Source of the DNA: Acidimicrobiia bacterium
GTDB taxonomy: Bacteria; Actinomycetota; Acidimicrobiia; Spongiisociales; ZC4RG35
Reading direction: 5' to 3'
Length of the DNA stretch: 64,000 nucleotides
Assembly (NCBI GenBank): GCA_025928935.1
Contig: JAICNB010000008.1
Span: 1 to 64,000 of the forward strand
Every line of letters starts with the position of its first letter. The first letter of the stretch is position 1. A program made the translations under genes and the position numbers. The notes below the pieces were generated by a model. It saw only the letters and a list, made by a program, of their open reading frames with translations, was not told the DNA's origin and did not search any database. Positions 37,955 through 50,054 of the stretch are shown here, in pieces.

Positions 37955-38818
37955 CTATTCCTCTTCGCCTTTTGCGGTGGCGGTGGCGGTGGCGGTCAAA
38001 ACCACATAACGACGGGGTGATTCCCCCTCGGAGTATGAGTTGACCCCTTCCCGGGTGGCGGCCGCATCATGGATGACCTTTCGATCGGCCGGGCTCATTG
38101 GCTCCAGCATGATCTCACCACCCTCGACCATCAGTTGGTCGATGAGACGCTCCGCATAGATGGTCAGCGCCTGACGACGACGCTCCGCATAACCGGCAAT
38201 GTCGAGTCGAAGACGAGCCGTGTCATGGGCATAACGCTGCATCACGGTGCGGGTCAATTCGTGGATGGCGGACCTGACCGATCCACGAACCCCGACCAAA
38301 GCCTCGGTCTGCTCTCCATCGACATCGGCGATGATGACCCCGTCATCGATCTGGGTCGAAACGGTTCCCTCTAGACCGTAGGCGTCGACCAAACCCTCGA
38401 GGAAGCGACCGGCGATCTCGGCCTGTTCCTCGATGGATATGTCAGGGCGATCATCCACCTTGGGCTCTCGGTTCTCTCCAGATTGGCTCATGTGACGACC
38501 CTTGTTCTGTGTCTGGTTTCGTTGCCCGCGGGGTTTGCCCCCACCATTCTTAGTCGGTGCCTGGGTCTTTTGCCTGGCCGTCTGCTGCTGAGTCTGGCCA
38601 CGGGTCTCCTTCTTTCGATCGTTGCGACGACGTCTGCTCTTCCGACGCTTGACCCTGACCACGGCATCCTGACCCCCGATGCCCAGAAATCCCTTCTCCG
38701 GTTCCTGGATCACCTCGACCGAGAGCTGGTCGCGATTGCTGACACCCAACTCCTGCATGGCGGCCTCGACGGCGAGGTCCACGGTCTTGGCCCGAACCTC
38801 GATCTCGACGTAACTCAC
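37955..38818 (-). CDS. jag: Jag/KhpB RNA-binding protein (Jag-N, basic linker, KH-R3H)
   Basis: GTG start 38818; VEVIQEPEKGFLGIGGQDAVVRVKRRKSRRRRNDRKKETRGQTQQQ...; R3H-like C-term. Confidence 0.93.
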   Translation of the reverse strand: MSYVEIEVRAKTVDLAVEAAMQELGVSNRDQLSVEVIQEPEKGFLGIGGQDAVVRVKRRKSRRRRNDRKKETRGQTQQQTARQKTQAPTKNGGGKPRGQRNQTQNKGRHMSQSGENREPKVDDRPDISIEEQAEIAGRFLEGLVDAYGLEGTVSTQIDDGVIIADVDGEQTEALVGVRGSVRSAIHELTRTVMQRYAHDTARLRLDIAGYAERRRQALTIYAERLIDQLMVEGGEIMLEPMSPADRKVIHDAAATREGVNSYSEGESPRRYVVLTATATATAKGEEE

Positions 38819-38819
38819 G

Positions 38820-39680
38820 TCACCTCCTCCTGCGCCGACGGCGCTTGTCCGCGGCACCCTGTTGTGGCTTCTTCGCCGATGCCTCGGAGTCTCCTGGTAA
38901 CTCCTTTGGCTCCTCTGCGGTCTTCGCCACCGGGGTGGGGCGCCCATCCATCTTGAAGATCAGGGCCTGCTGGCCGAGACGAAACAGGTTTCCCGTGGCC
39001 CAATAGACGATGAGACCTGCCGGGAAATTCCAGGAGATGAAACCGATGAACAGGGGCATGATCTTGGTTATCGCCTGCTGGGCCCCGGCACCGGGCTGGC
39101 CGGCAGGTCTCTCCTGACCGTAGGTGGCATGCCATTGCTGGACGTACTGGGTGGCCACCATCAGGGTGATCATGATGAGATAGGGCAATGCGACGCCGAT
39201 CCCCAGACTCATCGCATCCGACGGGCTGGTGAAGAGGTCCATGCCGAGGAAGGTCTTGGGTACTTCGTCCGCCAGGGCCATCCCCAGTGAGCTCTGCGCG
39301 TCGATGTGTTGACTGGGGTTCTGCAGAAGCCGGAACAGCGCGAACCAGATCGGCATCTGGATGAGGAGGGGGAGCAGACACCCACCAGGGGTCGCCCCGG
39401 CAGACCGCTGCAGCTGCATCAGCTGCTTCTGCATCTCCTGCGGATCATCCTTGTACTGAGTCTGGATCCGCTTGATCTCGGGTTGGATCGCGGTGAACGC
39501 CCTCGTCGCCCTGGTCTGCTTCAGGGTCAGCGGGAAAACCAGCAGGTTTATGAAGATGGTGAGAAGGATGATGGCCAGCCCCAGGGCGGTCCCCTCGGCG
39601 ACCAGGCCATCCCACAGGTCATAGAAGAAGGCGAGGACCGATCCCAGACCGTCGACGAGGACGTTGAAGACGTTGCCCAT
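38820..39680 (-). CDS. yidC: Membrane protein insertase YidC
   Basis: LGLAIILLTIFINLLVFPLTLKQTRATRAFTAIQPEIKRIQTQYKDDPQEMQKQLMQLQ. Confidence 0.96.
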   Translation of the reverse strand: MGNVFNVLVDGLGSVLAFFYDLWDGLVAEGTALGLAIILLTIFINLLVFPLTLKQTRATRAFTAIQPEIKRIQTQYKDDPQEMQKQLMQLQRSAGATPGGCLLPLLIQMPIWFALFRLLQNPSQHIDAQSSLGMALADEVPKTFLGMDLFTSPSDAMSLGIGVALPYLIMITLMVATQYVQQWHATYGQERPAGQPGAGAQQAITKIMPLFIGFISWNFPAGLIVYWATGNLFRLGQQALIFKMDGRPTPVAKTAEEPKELPGDSEASAKKPQQGAADKRRRRRRR

Positions 39681-39928
39681 CAGCCCGCTCGCCAGGAGTC
39701 AGGCACCGGGTCGTACCCACCGGTACGGAGGGGATGACATCGACCGATCCGTTTCAGGCCCAGCCAACCCCCCCGGATGACCCCGAACCGGGTTATCGCC
39801 TCGGCGGTGTACCTCGAGCAGGTGGGTTGATAACGACAGTTGGCCGGCATGGTGGGGCTTACCAGTTTTTGGTAAATGCCGATCACAGCGACCACGAGGA
39901 AGCGGGGCCGGTACCAACGCTCAGACAT
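39680..39928 (-). CDS. yidD: Membrane protein insertion efficiency factor YidD
   Basis: [51 protein letters not shown]. Confidence 0.96.
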   Translation of the reverse strand: MSERWYRPRFLVVAVIGIYQKLVSPTMPANCRYQPTCSRYTAEAITRFGVIRGGWLGLKRIGRCHPLRTGGYDPVPDSWRAG

Positions 39929-40253
39929 CGCCGAACCGGTCGTCGTCGAGGGCGCGCTCCAGCCACCCCATCAGCTCGCTGTGGGGAACCTCTGCCACCT
40001 GGCTGCTGCCGATAAGCACGTAGTCGATCCCTGGTCTCAATTGGACCGCACCGAGGGTGTGTCGGAGACGGCGTTTGATCCGGTTGCGGGTGACCGCGTT
40101 GCCGGTGCTCTTCGAGACTACGAGCCCGACCCGCGATACTCCCGGTACACCGGAGCATTGCACCATCACGACGCCCCCTGAGCGGCGTCTTGTCCCCTCC
40201 TTCAGCACCCGCCGGAAGTCCCGGGGGGAGCGAAGGGATTCGAAGTCAGGCAG
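39921..40253 (-). CDS. rnpA: Ribonuclease P protein component; start codon uncertain
   Basis: Core [26 protein letters not shown]; upstream in-frame [23 protein letters not shown] is typical RnpA N-term; 40253 is a CTG, only canonical start in frame is GTG at 40208. Confidence 0.85.
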   Translation of the reverse strand: MPDFESLRSPRDFRRVLKEGTRRRSGGVVMVQCSGVPGVSRVGLVVSKSTGNAVTRNRIKRRLRHTLGAVQLRPGIDYVLIGSSQVAEVPHSELMGWLERALDDDRFGDV

Positions 40254-40380
40254 CGAGACGCTTCCGACCTTTGAGCCGACGCGCTTTGACGATGCTGCGC
40301 CCGGCCCGGGTCTGCATGCGATGACGGAAGCCGTGACGGCGCTTTCGCCTTCGAACCTTGGGTTGGTAAGTCCTCTTCAT
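40246..40380 (-). CDS. rpmH: 50S ribosomal protein L34
   Basis: Manual translation [44 protein letters not shown]; below track length cutoff. Confidence 0.98.
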   Translation of the reverse strand: MKRTYQPKVRRRKRRHGFRHRMQTRAGRSIVKARRLKGRKRLAA

Positions 40381-40783
40381 GACAAAAAAAGGGGGGGTTG
40401 GAGAGTGAGTGTCGACAGGTTACGAATCCTCGTCGAACTATGTCAAAGTTCGACAAGCCCCGCAGCGGGCTCGTCCCCGCTCCGGAGAACCGGGCGGAGC
40501 GCGAAGAAACGGGACGGCTCGCGAAAAGAATGCGAGGGGCATGAGACGGATCGTGAGCTCCGAGAAGCGTGGCAGACCCTGGAAAAACCATATCCTACCT
40601 GGGTACTCTCTGTGGAAAGAAGGCACCGGACTCTTCCACACCGTCGAATTCCGCGTTCTTGCGGGGCTGTCATCGAGGGTCGATACTCGCCTGCCTTGAC
40701 CTTGGGAGCGTGATCGACTTCCTCAGCCATCTTCGGGTGGCTGGACCGCTCTCGCTGACAAGCTGATGGATGTCCCGGTTGGG

Positions 40784-40827
40784 TGTTCCACAGCCATTTC
40801 CACAGATGTGGATGGATCTGTGGACAA
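40784..40827. promoter_or_regulatory. DnaA-box cluster upstream of dnaA
   Basis: TTGTCCACA (minus strand, 40819-40827) plus weaker TGTTCCACA 40784-40792, ATTTCCACA 40796-40804, CCATCCACA (minus, 40807-40815). Confidence 0.65.
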
Positions 40828-40849
40828 CTTCCCGGTAGGAGGAGTGGTC

Positions 40850-42247
40850 TTGGTACAAGAACATGAGGCGCCGGACGGCTGGGGCCAGTTTCAAGATGTG
40901 TTGAGAGCCGGTGTCTCGAAGGCGAACTGGGACACATGGCTCTCCCGGCTGGAGCCCGATTTCGGCGGTGACAACTTGGCTCTGATCGCACCTAGCGAGT
41001 TCCATCTCCGCTGGGTGCGCGACAAACACGGCGATCTCATCGATTCCGCCTATCGGGACGTCTTTGGCCACGAGACCAGGCCGGTCTTCAAGGTCGTCGA
41101 GCCCGAGGCCCTCCCCGAGCAGACCCTGCCCCTCGAGGACCGGGTCGAAGACCGTCTCGTCGACGCCGAGCGGCGGCTCCCCGTCGTCGACGGCCTCTCC
41201 CCCGCCACCAACCTCATCTCCCGGTACCGGTTCGAGAGCTTCGTCGTGGGGCAGTCGAACCGGTTTGCCTGGGCCGCGGCGATGGCGGTCGCGGAGCAAC
41301 CCGGAGCGCACTACAACCCGTTGTTCATCTACGGGGGCGCCGGTCTGGGCAAGACCCACCTGCTCAACGCCGTGGGTCATCAGGCCCTCGAGATGTACCC
41401 GAGCCTCGTCGTGCGCTATGTCTCCTCGGAGAACTTCCTCAACGACTTCATCGACTCGATCCGGCGGAAGCGGCCCGACGACTTCAAGCACCGATATCGA
41501 GGAGTCGACATCCTCCTCCTCGACGACGTGCAGTTCTTCGAGGGCAAGGAGCAGATCCTCGAGGAGTTCTTCCACACCTTCAATTCCCTCTACGAGTCGG
41601 GGAAGCAGATGGTCATCAGCTCGGATCGTCATCCGCGCAACCTCTCCTCGCTGGAGGACCGTCTCCGCAGCCGATTCGAGTGGGGCCTGCTCACCGACAT
41701 CCAGCCACCCGACGTGGAGACCCGGCTCGCCATCCTGAGACGCAACGCCGAATTCGCCCCGAGGCCAGTGCCACTGGAGGTGCTCGAGCACATCGCCGGC
41801 CTCGTCTCGGACAACATCCGCGAACTCGAGGGCGCCCTCACCCGGGTGACGGCGTGGTCTGCGTTGAACCGCCGTGACATCGATCTCGAGACGGCGGAGC
41901 GGGTGCTGCGGGACATTGTCACCACCGATGAGCTGGTCCCCCTCGGCCCCGACACGATCATCCGGGCCACGGCCACCGCCTACGGCTTCACCGTGGAGGA
42001 CGTCCTCAGCCCGAGCCGGCGCCAGCCCCTGGTCCTGTGCCGTCAGATCTCGATGTACCTGTGCCGCGAGCTCACCGATCTCTCCCTGCCCAAGATCGGG
42101 GAGCATTTCAAACGCGACCACACCACAGTGCTCCACTCGGTCGAGAAGGTGAAGCGGATCCTCCGCTCCGACCGGGCGGTCTTCGATCGGGTCACCCAAC
42201 TCACACAGGACCTGAGGAAAGGTGGGGTCATATCCACACGTGTCTGA
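40850..42247 (+). CDS. dnaA: Chromosomal replication initiator DnaA
   Basis: GGAGLGKTHLLNAVGHQALEM...ILLLDDVQFFEGKEQ...; TTG start at 40850 after AGGAGGAG preferred; track start 40766. Confidence 0.95.
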   Translation: MVQEHEAPDGWGQFQDVLRAGVSKANWDTWLSRLEPDFGGDNLALIAPSEFHLRWVRDKHGDLIDSAYRDVFGHETRPVFKVVEPEALPEQTLPLEDRVEDRLVDAERRLPVVDGLSPATNLISRYRFESFVVGQSNRFAWAAAMAVAEQPGAHYNPLFIYGGAGLGKTHLLNAVGHQALEMYPSLVVRYVSSENFLNDFIDSIRRKRPDDFKHRYRGVDILLLDDVQFFEGKEQILEEFFHTFNSLYESGKQMVISSDRHPRNLSSLEDRLRSRFEWGLLTDIQPPDVETRLAILRRNAEFAPRPVPLEVLEHIAGLVSDNIRELEGALTRVTAWSALNRRDIDLETAERVLRDIVTTDELVPLGPDTIIRATATAYGFTVEDVLSPSRRQPLVLCRQISMYLCRELTDLSLPKIGEHFKRDHTTVLHSVEKVKRILRSDRAVFDRVTQLTQDLRKGGVISTRV

Positions 42248-42419
42248 CTTGTCCCCGGATCAGGCCGTGTATCCCACAGACGATCAACAGACCGATCCAC
42301 ACTCCAAGACCCAAGTCGCACAAGGGAGAATCCGGTTAATCCCCATATCCACAACCCCCTACTACCACTAATACTCTTTAGATGAAGTTCAATAGGAGCA
42401 GAAGAAGGGACCTCCATCT
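42230..42419. other. oriC: Probable oriC (dnaA-dnaN intergenic)
   Basis: ATATCCACA at 42230-42238 and 42345-42353, CGATCCACA at 42293-42301; AT-richer stretch about 42361-42395; gene orientation switches at this locus. Confidence 0.8.
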
Positions 42420-43502
42420 GTGAGAATCCGAGCGCAGCGAGATGATCTCGCCGACGTACTCACCCGAGCCAACCGGGCGGTCGGGGCCCGGACCGCCCTG
42501 CCGGTGTTGCAGGGGTTGCTGTGCGAGGTGGCGGGGACCACCTTGCGTGTCACCGGGACCGATCTCGATGTGACCGTGCGCACGTCGGCCGAGGTAGAGG
42601 TGATGGAAGAGGGGAGGGCGGTCATCCCGGGCCGGCTCCTCTCGGAAGCGGTTCGCAAGATGCCCACCGGATCGGTGACCATCGGCGTGAGCGACACCGA
42701 CATCGAGATCCAGGGCAACGGCCCGCGATTCACCCTGCGCCCACTCACGGTCGACGACTTCCCTGTGCAAGAGGACGTGGTTGCCGATGGGGTCGAGGTG
42801 GATGGTGAGGAGTTGGCCGAGGCGATCGGCCAGGTCACCATCGCAGCGTCGGGTGACGGCGCCCGTCCCATCCTCGGCGGAGTCCTGTTCGAGAGCTCCG
42901 ATTCCGGTCTTCGCATGGTCGCCACTGACTCCTACCGCCTGGCGAAGCGAGAGCTGCGTGGCGTCGGGCTGGAGGGGACCGGTCTCGTCCCGGCCCGTGG
43001 TCTGCGGGAGCTGCCGAGGTCAATCGGGGCCGCCAAGGTCACCGCTCAGCTTCGCGAGCGTGAAGCCGTGTTCACCTCGGACAAGGGGATGCTCCGCCTC
43101 CGCCTGATCGACGGCAACTTCCCCAAGTACCAATCCCTGCTCCCCGAGAGCTATCCGAGCCAGGTGGTGATCGACAAGGACGTCCTCCTCGACGCTCTGG
43201 GCCGGGTGACCCTGGTGGCCGAGGATCACATCCCGGTGCGGCTGAAACTGATGGAAGGCGGGGTCGAAGTGGCGGTTACCCGTCAGGACGTCGGGGGAGA
43301 GACCGAGCATCTCCCGGGCGTCTTCGAGGGCGCCGAGGACGAGGTCTCTATCGCTTTCAACCCGCGGTACCTCCAGGACGGAGTGACTGCCATCCACGGT
43401 GATTCGGTCCGGATCAGGGTCATCGACGCGTTCAAGCCGAGCGTGATCGACAGCGGCGCCGAGGACGAGTTCCTCTACCTGCTGATGCCCGTCCGGGTGT
43501 GA
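42420..43502 (+). CDS. dnaN: DNA polymerase III subunit beta
   Basis: ALPVLQGLLCEVAGTTLRVTGTDLDVTVRT...; GTG start; C-term LLMPVRV. Confidence 0.97.
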   Translation: MRIRAQRDDLADVLTRANRAVGARTALPVLQGLLCEVAGTTLRVTGTDLDVTVRTSAEVEVMEEGRAVIPGRLLSEAVRKMPTGSVTIGVSDTDIEIQGNGPRFTLRPLTVDDFPVQEDVVADGVEVDGEELAEAIGQVTIAASGDGARPILGGVLFESSDSGLRMVATDSYRLAKRELRGVGLEGTGLVPARGLRELPRSIGAAKVTAQLREREAVFTSDKGMLRLRLIDGNFPKYQSLLPESYPSQVVIDKDVLLDALGRVTLVAEDHIPVRLKLMEGGVEVAVTRQDVGGETEHLPGVFEGAEDEVSIAFNPRYLQDGVTAIHGDSVRIRVIDAFKPSVIDSGAEDEFLYLLMPVRV

Positions 43503-44624
43503 ATGAAGGTCGACTGGGTCACTCTCGGGAACTTCCGCTCCTATGACACCCTCGAGTGGGAGCCCGACCCCGGGGTGAACCTCCTGCTGGGGGCGAACGG
43601 CGCCGGCAAGACCAACCTGCTCGAGGCAATTGCGTTTCTCTCCACCCTTCGATCGTTCCGCTCGGTGCCGGACACCGGTCTGATCGGCGACGGAGGGGCA
43701 GCCGCGGTGATCAGGGCCGGCGTATCCAGTGGTGATCGCGAGCGGCTGATCGAGGTCGAACTGTCCCGGGGCGGCCCGCGCCGGGCCCAATTGGAGAAGT
43801 CCCGTCTGCAGAAGACCGCCGATCTCCTCGGTGTGATCCGGGTTGTGGCCTTCCTCCCCGAGGATCTCGACCTCGTCAAGCGCGGCCCGGCCTACCGACG
43901 GGACCTTCTCGATGCGGTCGCCGTGCAGCTCTGGGCGGCGGCCCATCACGATCAGACCGAGTTGGACCGGGCGCTTCGCCAGCGCAACGCCTTCCTCAAG
44001 TCCGGGCTCCGTGACGACACCACTCTGTCGGTCTGGGATGCTCGGCTCGCCCAATCCGGGGGTCGGGTGATGTCGCGGCGGGCCCGGGTCATCGAGACGC
44101 TCGCCCCCCATCTGGAGATGGCATACGCCGACATCGCAGGCGGGGCGGAGAGGGCGGCCATCGGCTATGTCGCCTCGTGGGGAGGTGACATCGCTCCTGA
44201 GGCCACGGCAGCCGAGTTCACCACCTCCATCATGGAGGCGCTGGAGCGGTCTCGTCGGGCCGACTACGAGAGACGACTCACCACGGTGGGGCCGCATCGG
44301 GACGAACCGGTCCTCTTGCTCGACGGCTCCGACACCAGAACCCATGGCAGCCAGGGGGAGCAGCGGACGATGGCGCTGGCGGTGAGGCTGGCGGCGCATC
44401 GGGCGGTCGCGGACATGACAGGCGAACCACCGGTCCTCCTCCTCGACGACGTCTTCTCCGAGCTCGACGCGGACCGGTCGGCTGCCCTCGCCAAGACACT
44501 GCCCCCCGATACTCAGACCATGATCACCTCGGCCCGGCCCGAGGACGTTCCGGTCGAAGGCCGGGTATGGCGGGTCGGCGAGGGCCGGGTGAGGCCGGCC
44601 GGTGGGGACACCGTGGGGCGATGA
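43503..44624 (+). CDS. recF: DNA replication/repair protein RecF
   Basis: LGNFRSYDTLEWEPDPGVNLLLGANGAGKTNLLEAIAFLSTLRSFR. Confidence 0.97.
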   Translation: MKVDWVTLGNFRSYDTLEWEPDPGVNLLLGANGAGKTNLLEAIAFLSTLRSFRSVPDTGLIGDGGAAAVIRAGVSSGDRERLIEVELSRGGPRRAQLEKSRLQKTADLLGVIRVVAFLPEDLDLVKRGPAYRRDLLDAVAVQLWAAAHHDQTELDRALRQRNAFLKSGLRDDTTLSVWDARLAQSGGRVMSRRARVIETLAPHLEMAYADIAGGAERAAIGYVASWGGDIAPEATAAEFTTSIMEALERSRRADYERRLTTVGPHRDEPVLLLDGSDTRTHGSQGEQRTMALAVRLAAHRAVADMTGEPPVLLLDDVFSELDADRSAALAKTLPPDTQTMITSARPEDVPVEGRVWRVGEGRVRPAGGDTVGR

Positions 44625-44926
44625 GCGAAGGCGACCTGACCTCTTTCCAAACCTCGATCGAGGAGATGTTCCGCAAGCTGGGGCTGTCCGACCCGATGGC
44701 GCTGGCCCGGCTCACCGGTTCCTGGGATGAACTGGCCGGTACCCCATGGGCGGGGCGATCGAAGCCGCTCTTCATCCAGGGGAAGACGCTCGTCGTGGAG
44801 GCTGCGGCCCCTTCGATGGTGGCCTTCCTCAGGTACGGCAGCGCCACTCTCGTCACCACTCTCAACGACGTCCTCGGACCTGGTGTGATCGATCGGATCG
44901 AGGTCCGCGCCCCGGCCTCGCCGTGA
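44621..44926 (+). CDS. DUF721 protein
   Basis: ATGA overlap with recF; position between recF and gyrB. Confidence 0.85.
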   Translation: MSEGDLTSFQTSIEEMFRKLGLSDPMALARLTGSWDELAGTPWAGRSKPLFIQGKTLVVEAAAPSMVAFLRYGSATLVTTLNDVLGPGVIDRIEVRAPASP

Positions 44927-44973
44927 TTCTCGAACCCCTTGATTGATTCGTTTTTGCCAACTAGTCCTTGTAA

Positions 44974-46976
<2,003 letters not shown>

Positions 46977-46977
<1 letters not shown>

Positions 46978-49412
46978 TGACTGCGCAGAACCCACCCGCC
47001 GAGGGGATCCCCCAGGTCGAGATCACCGACGAGATGGAGCAGAGCTTCGTCGACTACGCGATGTCGGTGATCGTCTCTCGGGCCCTGCCCGACGTGCGTG
47101 ACGGCCTCAAGCCGGTTCAGCGCCGAATCATCTACTCGATGTTCGAGAACAACATCACCTCGAGCTCGGCCCACCGCAAGTGCTCAAAGGTGGTCGGGGA
47201 CGTGATGGGGAACTACCACCCTCACGGCGACCAGGCGATCTACGACGCACTGGTACGCATGGGCCAGGACTTCTCGATGCGACACCTGCTCATCGACCCG
47301 CAGGGCAACTTCGGGACCATCGATGATCCGCCCGGGGCCTCCCGTTACACCGAGTGCCGGCTGACCAAGCTGTCCAACCATCTCCTCGAGGGGATCAAGG
47401 AGGACACGGTCGACTTCGAGGACAACTACTCGGGGGAGATGCAGCAGCCGTCCGTCCTCCCCTCCCGTTTCCCCAACTTGCTGGTGAATGGCTCTCAGGG
47501 GATCGCAGTGGGGATGGCGACCAACATCCCGCCACACAACCTCGGGGAGATCATCGACGCCTGTCTGCATGTCATCGAGAACCCGGACGCCACCGCCGAG
47601 GAGCTGTTGCAGTTCGTCAAGGGCCCCGACTTCCCCACCGGTGGCTTCATCGTTGGCACCGGTGGCATCCGTGACGCCCTGACCACCGGTCGGGGATCGG
47701 TCAAGATCAGGGCGGTCTGTGACGTGCAGGAGATCCGCAAAGGCCGCACAGCGATCATCGCCACCGAGCTCCCTTATCAGGTGTCGATGGAGCGGATCAT
47801 CGCCAAGATCAAGGAGCTGGTCGACTCCAGGAAGCTGGAAGGGATCGCCGAAGTCCGCAACGAGTCCTCCGACCGGGTCGGCACGCGGCTGGTCATCGAG
47901 CTGAAGGGCACCGCCGTTCCCCAGGTGGTCCTCAACCAGTTGTTCAAGGGCACCCCCCTCCAGGACTCATTCGGTTACAACATGGTCTCTCTGGTCGACG
48001 GAGTTCCCCGCACCCTCGACCTGGCCCAGATGATCGGCTACTACCTCGACCACCAGATGGAGGTGGTGGAAAGACGGACCCGATTCCGTCTGGAGGAGGC
48101 CCGGGCCCGGGCCCACATCCTCGAGGGCCTCATCATCGCCGTCGACAACATCGACGAGGTGATCCAGATCATCCGGGGCTCGTCAGACACCCCGGAGGCG
48201 AGATCCAACCTGATCGAGCGCTTCGAGCTCACCGAGATCCAGGCCAACGCCATCCTCGACATGCCCCTGCGCCGTCTCACTGCTCTCGAGGTCGACAAGC
48301 TGCGCACCGAGCTCGCCGAGTTGCACGAGCTGATCGCAGAGCTGGAGTCGATCCTGGCCGATCCCAAGCGCCGCTGGTCCATCATCCAGGACGAGCTGGG
48401 TCAGATCAAGGAGACCTATGGGGAGAATCGTCGGAGCAGGGTCATTCCAGACGAGGGCGATCTGTCCCTCGAAGACCTGATCGCCGACGACGAGCTGATC
48501 GTCACCGTGTCCGAGGCGGGCTACATCAAGTCGGTGCCTGCCTCGACCTACCGGACCCAGGGCCGGGGTGGTCGGGGGGTCAAGGCGGCCGAGGTCCAGG
48601 GTGAGGACGTGATCAGGCACCTGGTCCACACCACCGCCCACGCATATCTGCTGTTCTTCACCAACAAGGGCCTCGTCCATCGCCTCAAGGCCCATGCCAT
48701 CCCGCGTCAATCCCGGACAGCCAAGGGTGTTCTCGCCCAATCCGTCCTCCCCCTCGGGCCAGAGGAGACAGTCCAGGCCATCATCGACACCAGGGACTAT
48801 GAGACCGGGCGGTACCTGGTGATGGTGACCAGGAAGGGTGTGGCCAAGAAGACCGAGTTCAAGGAGTACGACTCGAGGAACCAGACCTTGGTCGCTATCA
48901 AGCTGAACGAGGGTGACGAACTGGTCACGGTGCGTACTACCAACGGCGAGAACGACCTGCTCATTTTCACCAAGGAGGGGATGGGGATCAGGTTCAAGGA
49001 GGCCGATCTGCGCAGCATGGGCCGGGGCACCCAGGGGGTGCGCGGCATCAAGCTACGAGAGGGTGACCATGTGGTCTCCGCCGTGTCCAACGTCGAGGGC
49101 GACGAAGTGCTCCTCGTCACCTCTGCCGGTTACGGGAAGCGGACTGCCATCAGTGAGTTCCGGCGCCAGACCCGGGGCGGGATCGGGGTAAGGGCGTTCA
49201 AGCTCACCCGTGTCCGGGGAGCGTTGGTCGGGGCCCGCGCCGTCACCAAGGACGACGATGTGTTCCTGATCACCTCGGCAGGCGTTGCGATGAGGACCCC
49301 GGTGGCCAAGATCAGCAGGCAGAAGCGTGACTCCACCGGCGTCCGGGTCATCGGCGTTGGCGACGGGACCGAGCTCTCGGCACTCGCCGTGGTCTCCGAC
49401 GTCGAAGAGTGA
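46977..49412 (+). CDS. gyrA: DNA gyrase subunit A
   Basis: YAMSVIVSRALPDVRDGLKPVQRRIIYSMFE; GQGNFGTIDD-like RLLIDPQGNFGTIDDPPGASRYTE; no intein. Confidence 0.98.
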
Positions 49413-49490
49413 GGGAACCCGACGCCGATGCCAGTCGTTGGTCTAGTGCGGGCATCCTTTAGACTGCCCCGGTAATCCCCAGGAGCCCAA

Positions 49491-50000
49491 TTGGCAACTG
49501 TTCGACGCGTAAGACGCATCATTCGAAAGATCGACCCCTGGACCGCGCTCAAGGTCTCGGCTGTGGTCTGGGCCGTGCTCGCCCTGGCCATGGTGCTGGG
49601 CGGGGTGATCTTCTGGTCGGTCCTGGAGCGTGCGGGCCTGCCCCAGCGGATCACCGACTTCATGGTGGAGATCACGCTCATCGACGAAGGGGCTCAGCCC
49701 TTCGCAAACGTGGAGCAGTTTTTCCGGGTCATGATCTTCGGATCCGTGGTCTGGTGGGTGACGATGACCGGGGCCACCGTGGCCGGCGCCATCGTCTACA
49801 ACCTGGTCTCGGATGTCGTTGGCGGGCTCGAAGTGGTCGTCCTCGAGGAGACGCTCAACCCGGTGGTGGCGGCCGCTCCCTCACAGGTGCTGCACCCGCC
49901 GACCGACTACAAGCCGGGCAACGGCTCGGTGACTCCTCCCCAGGATCACGCCGACATCCCCACCGAGGAAAGCCCCAGGGTCGGCACACCGCGTCCCTGA
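49491..50000 (+). CDS. DUF3566 transmembrane protein
   Basis: Downstream of gyrA as in Actinobacteria; RIIRKIDPWTALKVSAVVWAVLALAMVL. Confidence 0.85.
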   Translation: MATVRRVRRIIRKIDPWTALKVSAVVWAVLALAMVLGGVIFWSVLERAGLPQRITDFMVEITLIDEGAQPFANVEQFFRVMIFGSVVWWVTMTGATVAGAIVYNLVSDVVGGLEVVVLEETLNPVVAAAPSQVLHPPTDYKPGNGSVTPPQDHADIPTEESPRVGTPRP

Positions 50001-50054
50001 CCTGTCGCCGGACCGGTCAGAATCTCGGGCCAGTCAGGCATTGCGGGATAGCGG

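Noticed and set aside
37969-37998. Short tandem repeat considered as CRISPR-like
   Set aside because: Six-bp in-frame repeat without spacers; no CRISPR arrays or cas genes seen in the window.
40670-42199. 509-aa minus-strand ORF opposite dnaA
   Set aside because: Antisense shadow of dnaA in high-GC DNA; no family resemblance, sense frame is unmistakable DnaA.
43020-44399. 459-aa minus-strand ORF opposite dnaN/recF
   Set aside because: Shadow ORF spanning two real genes on the other strand.
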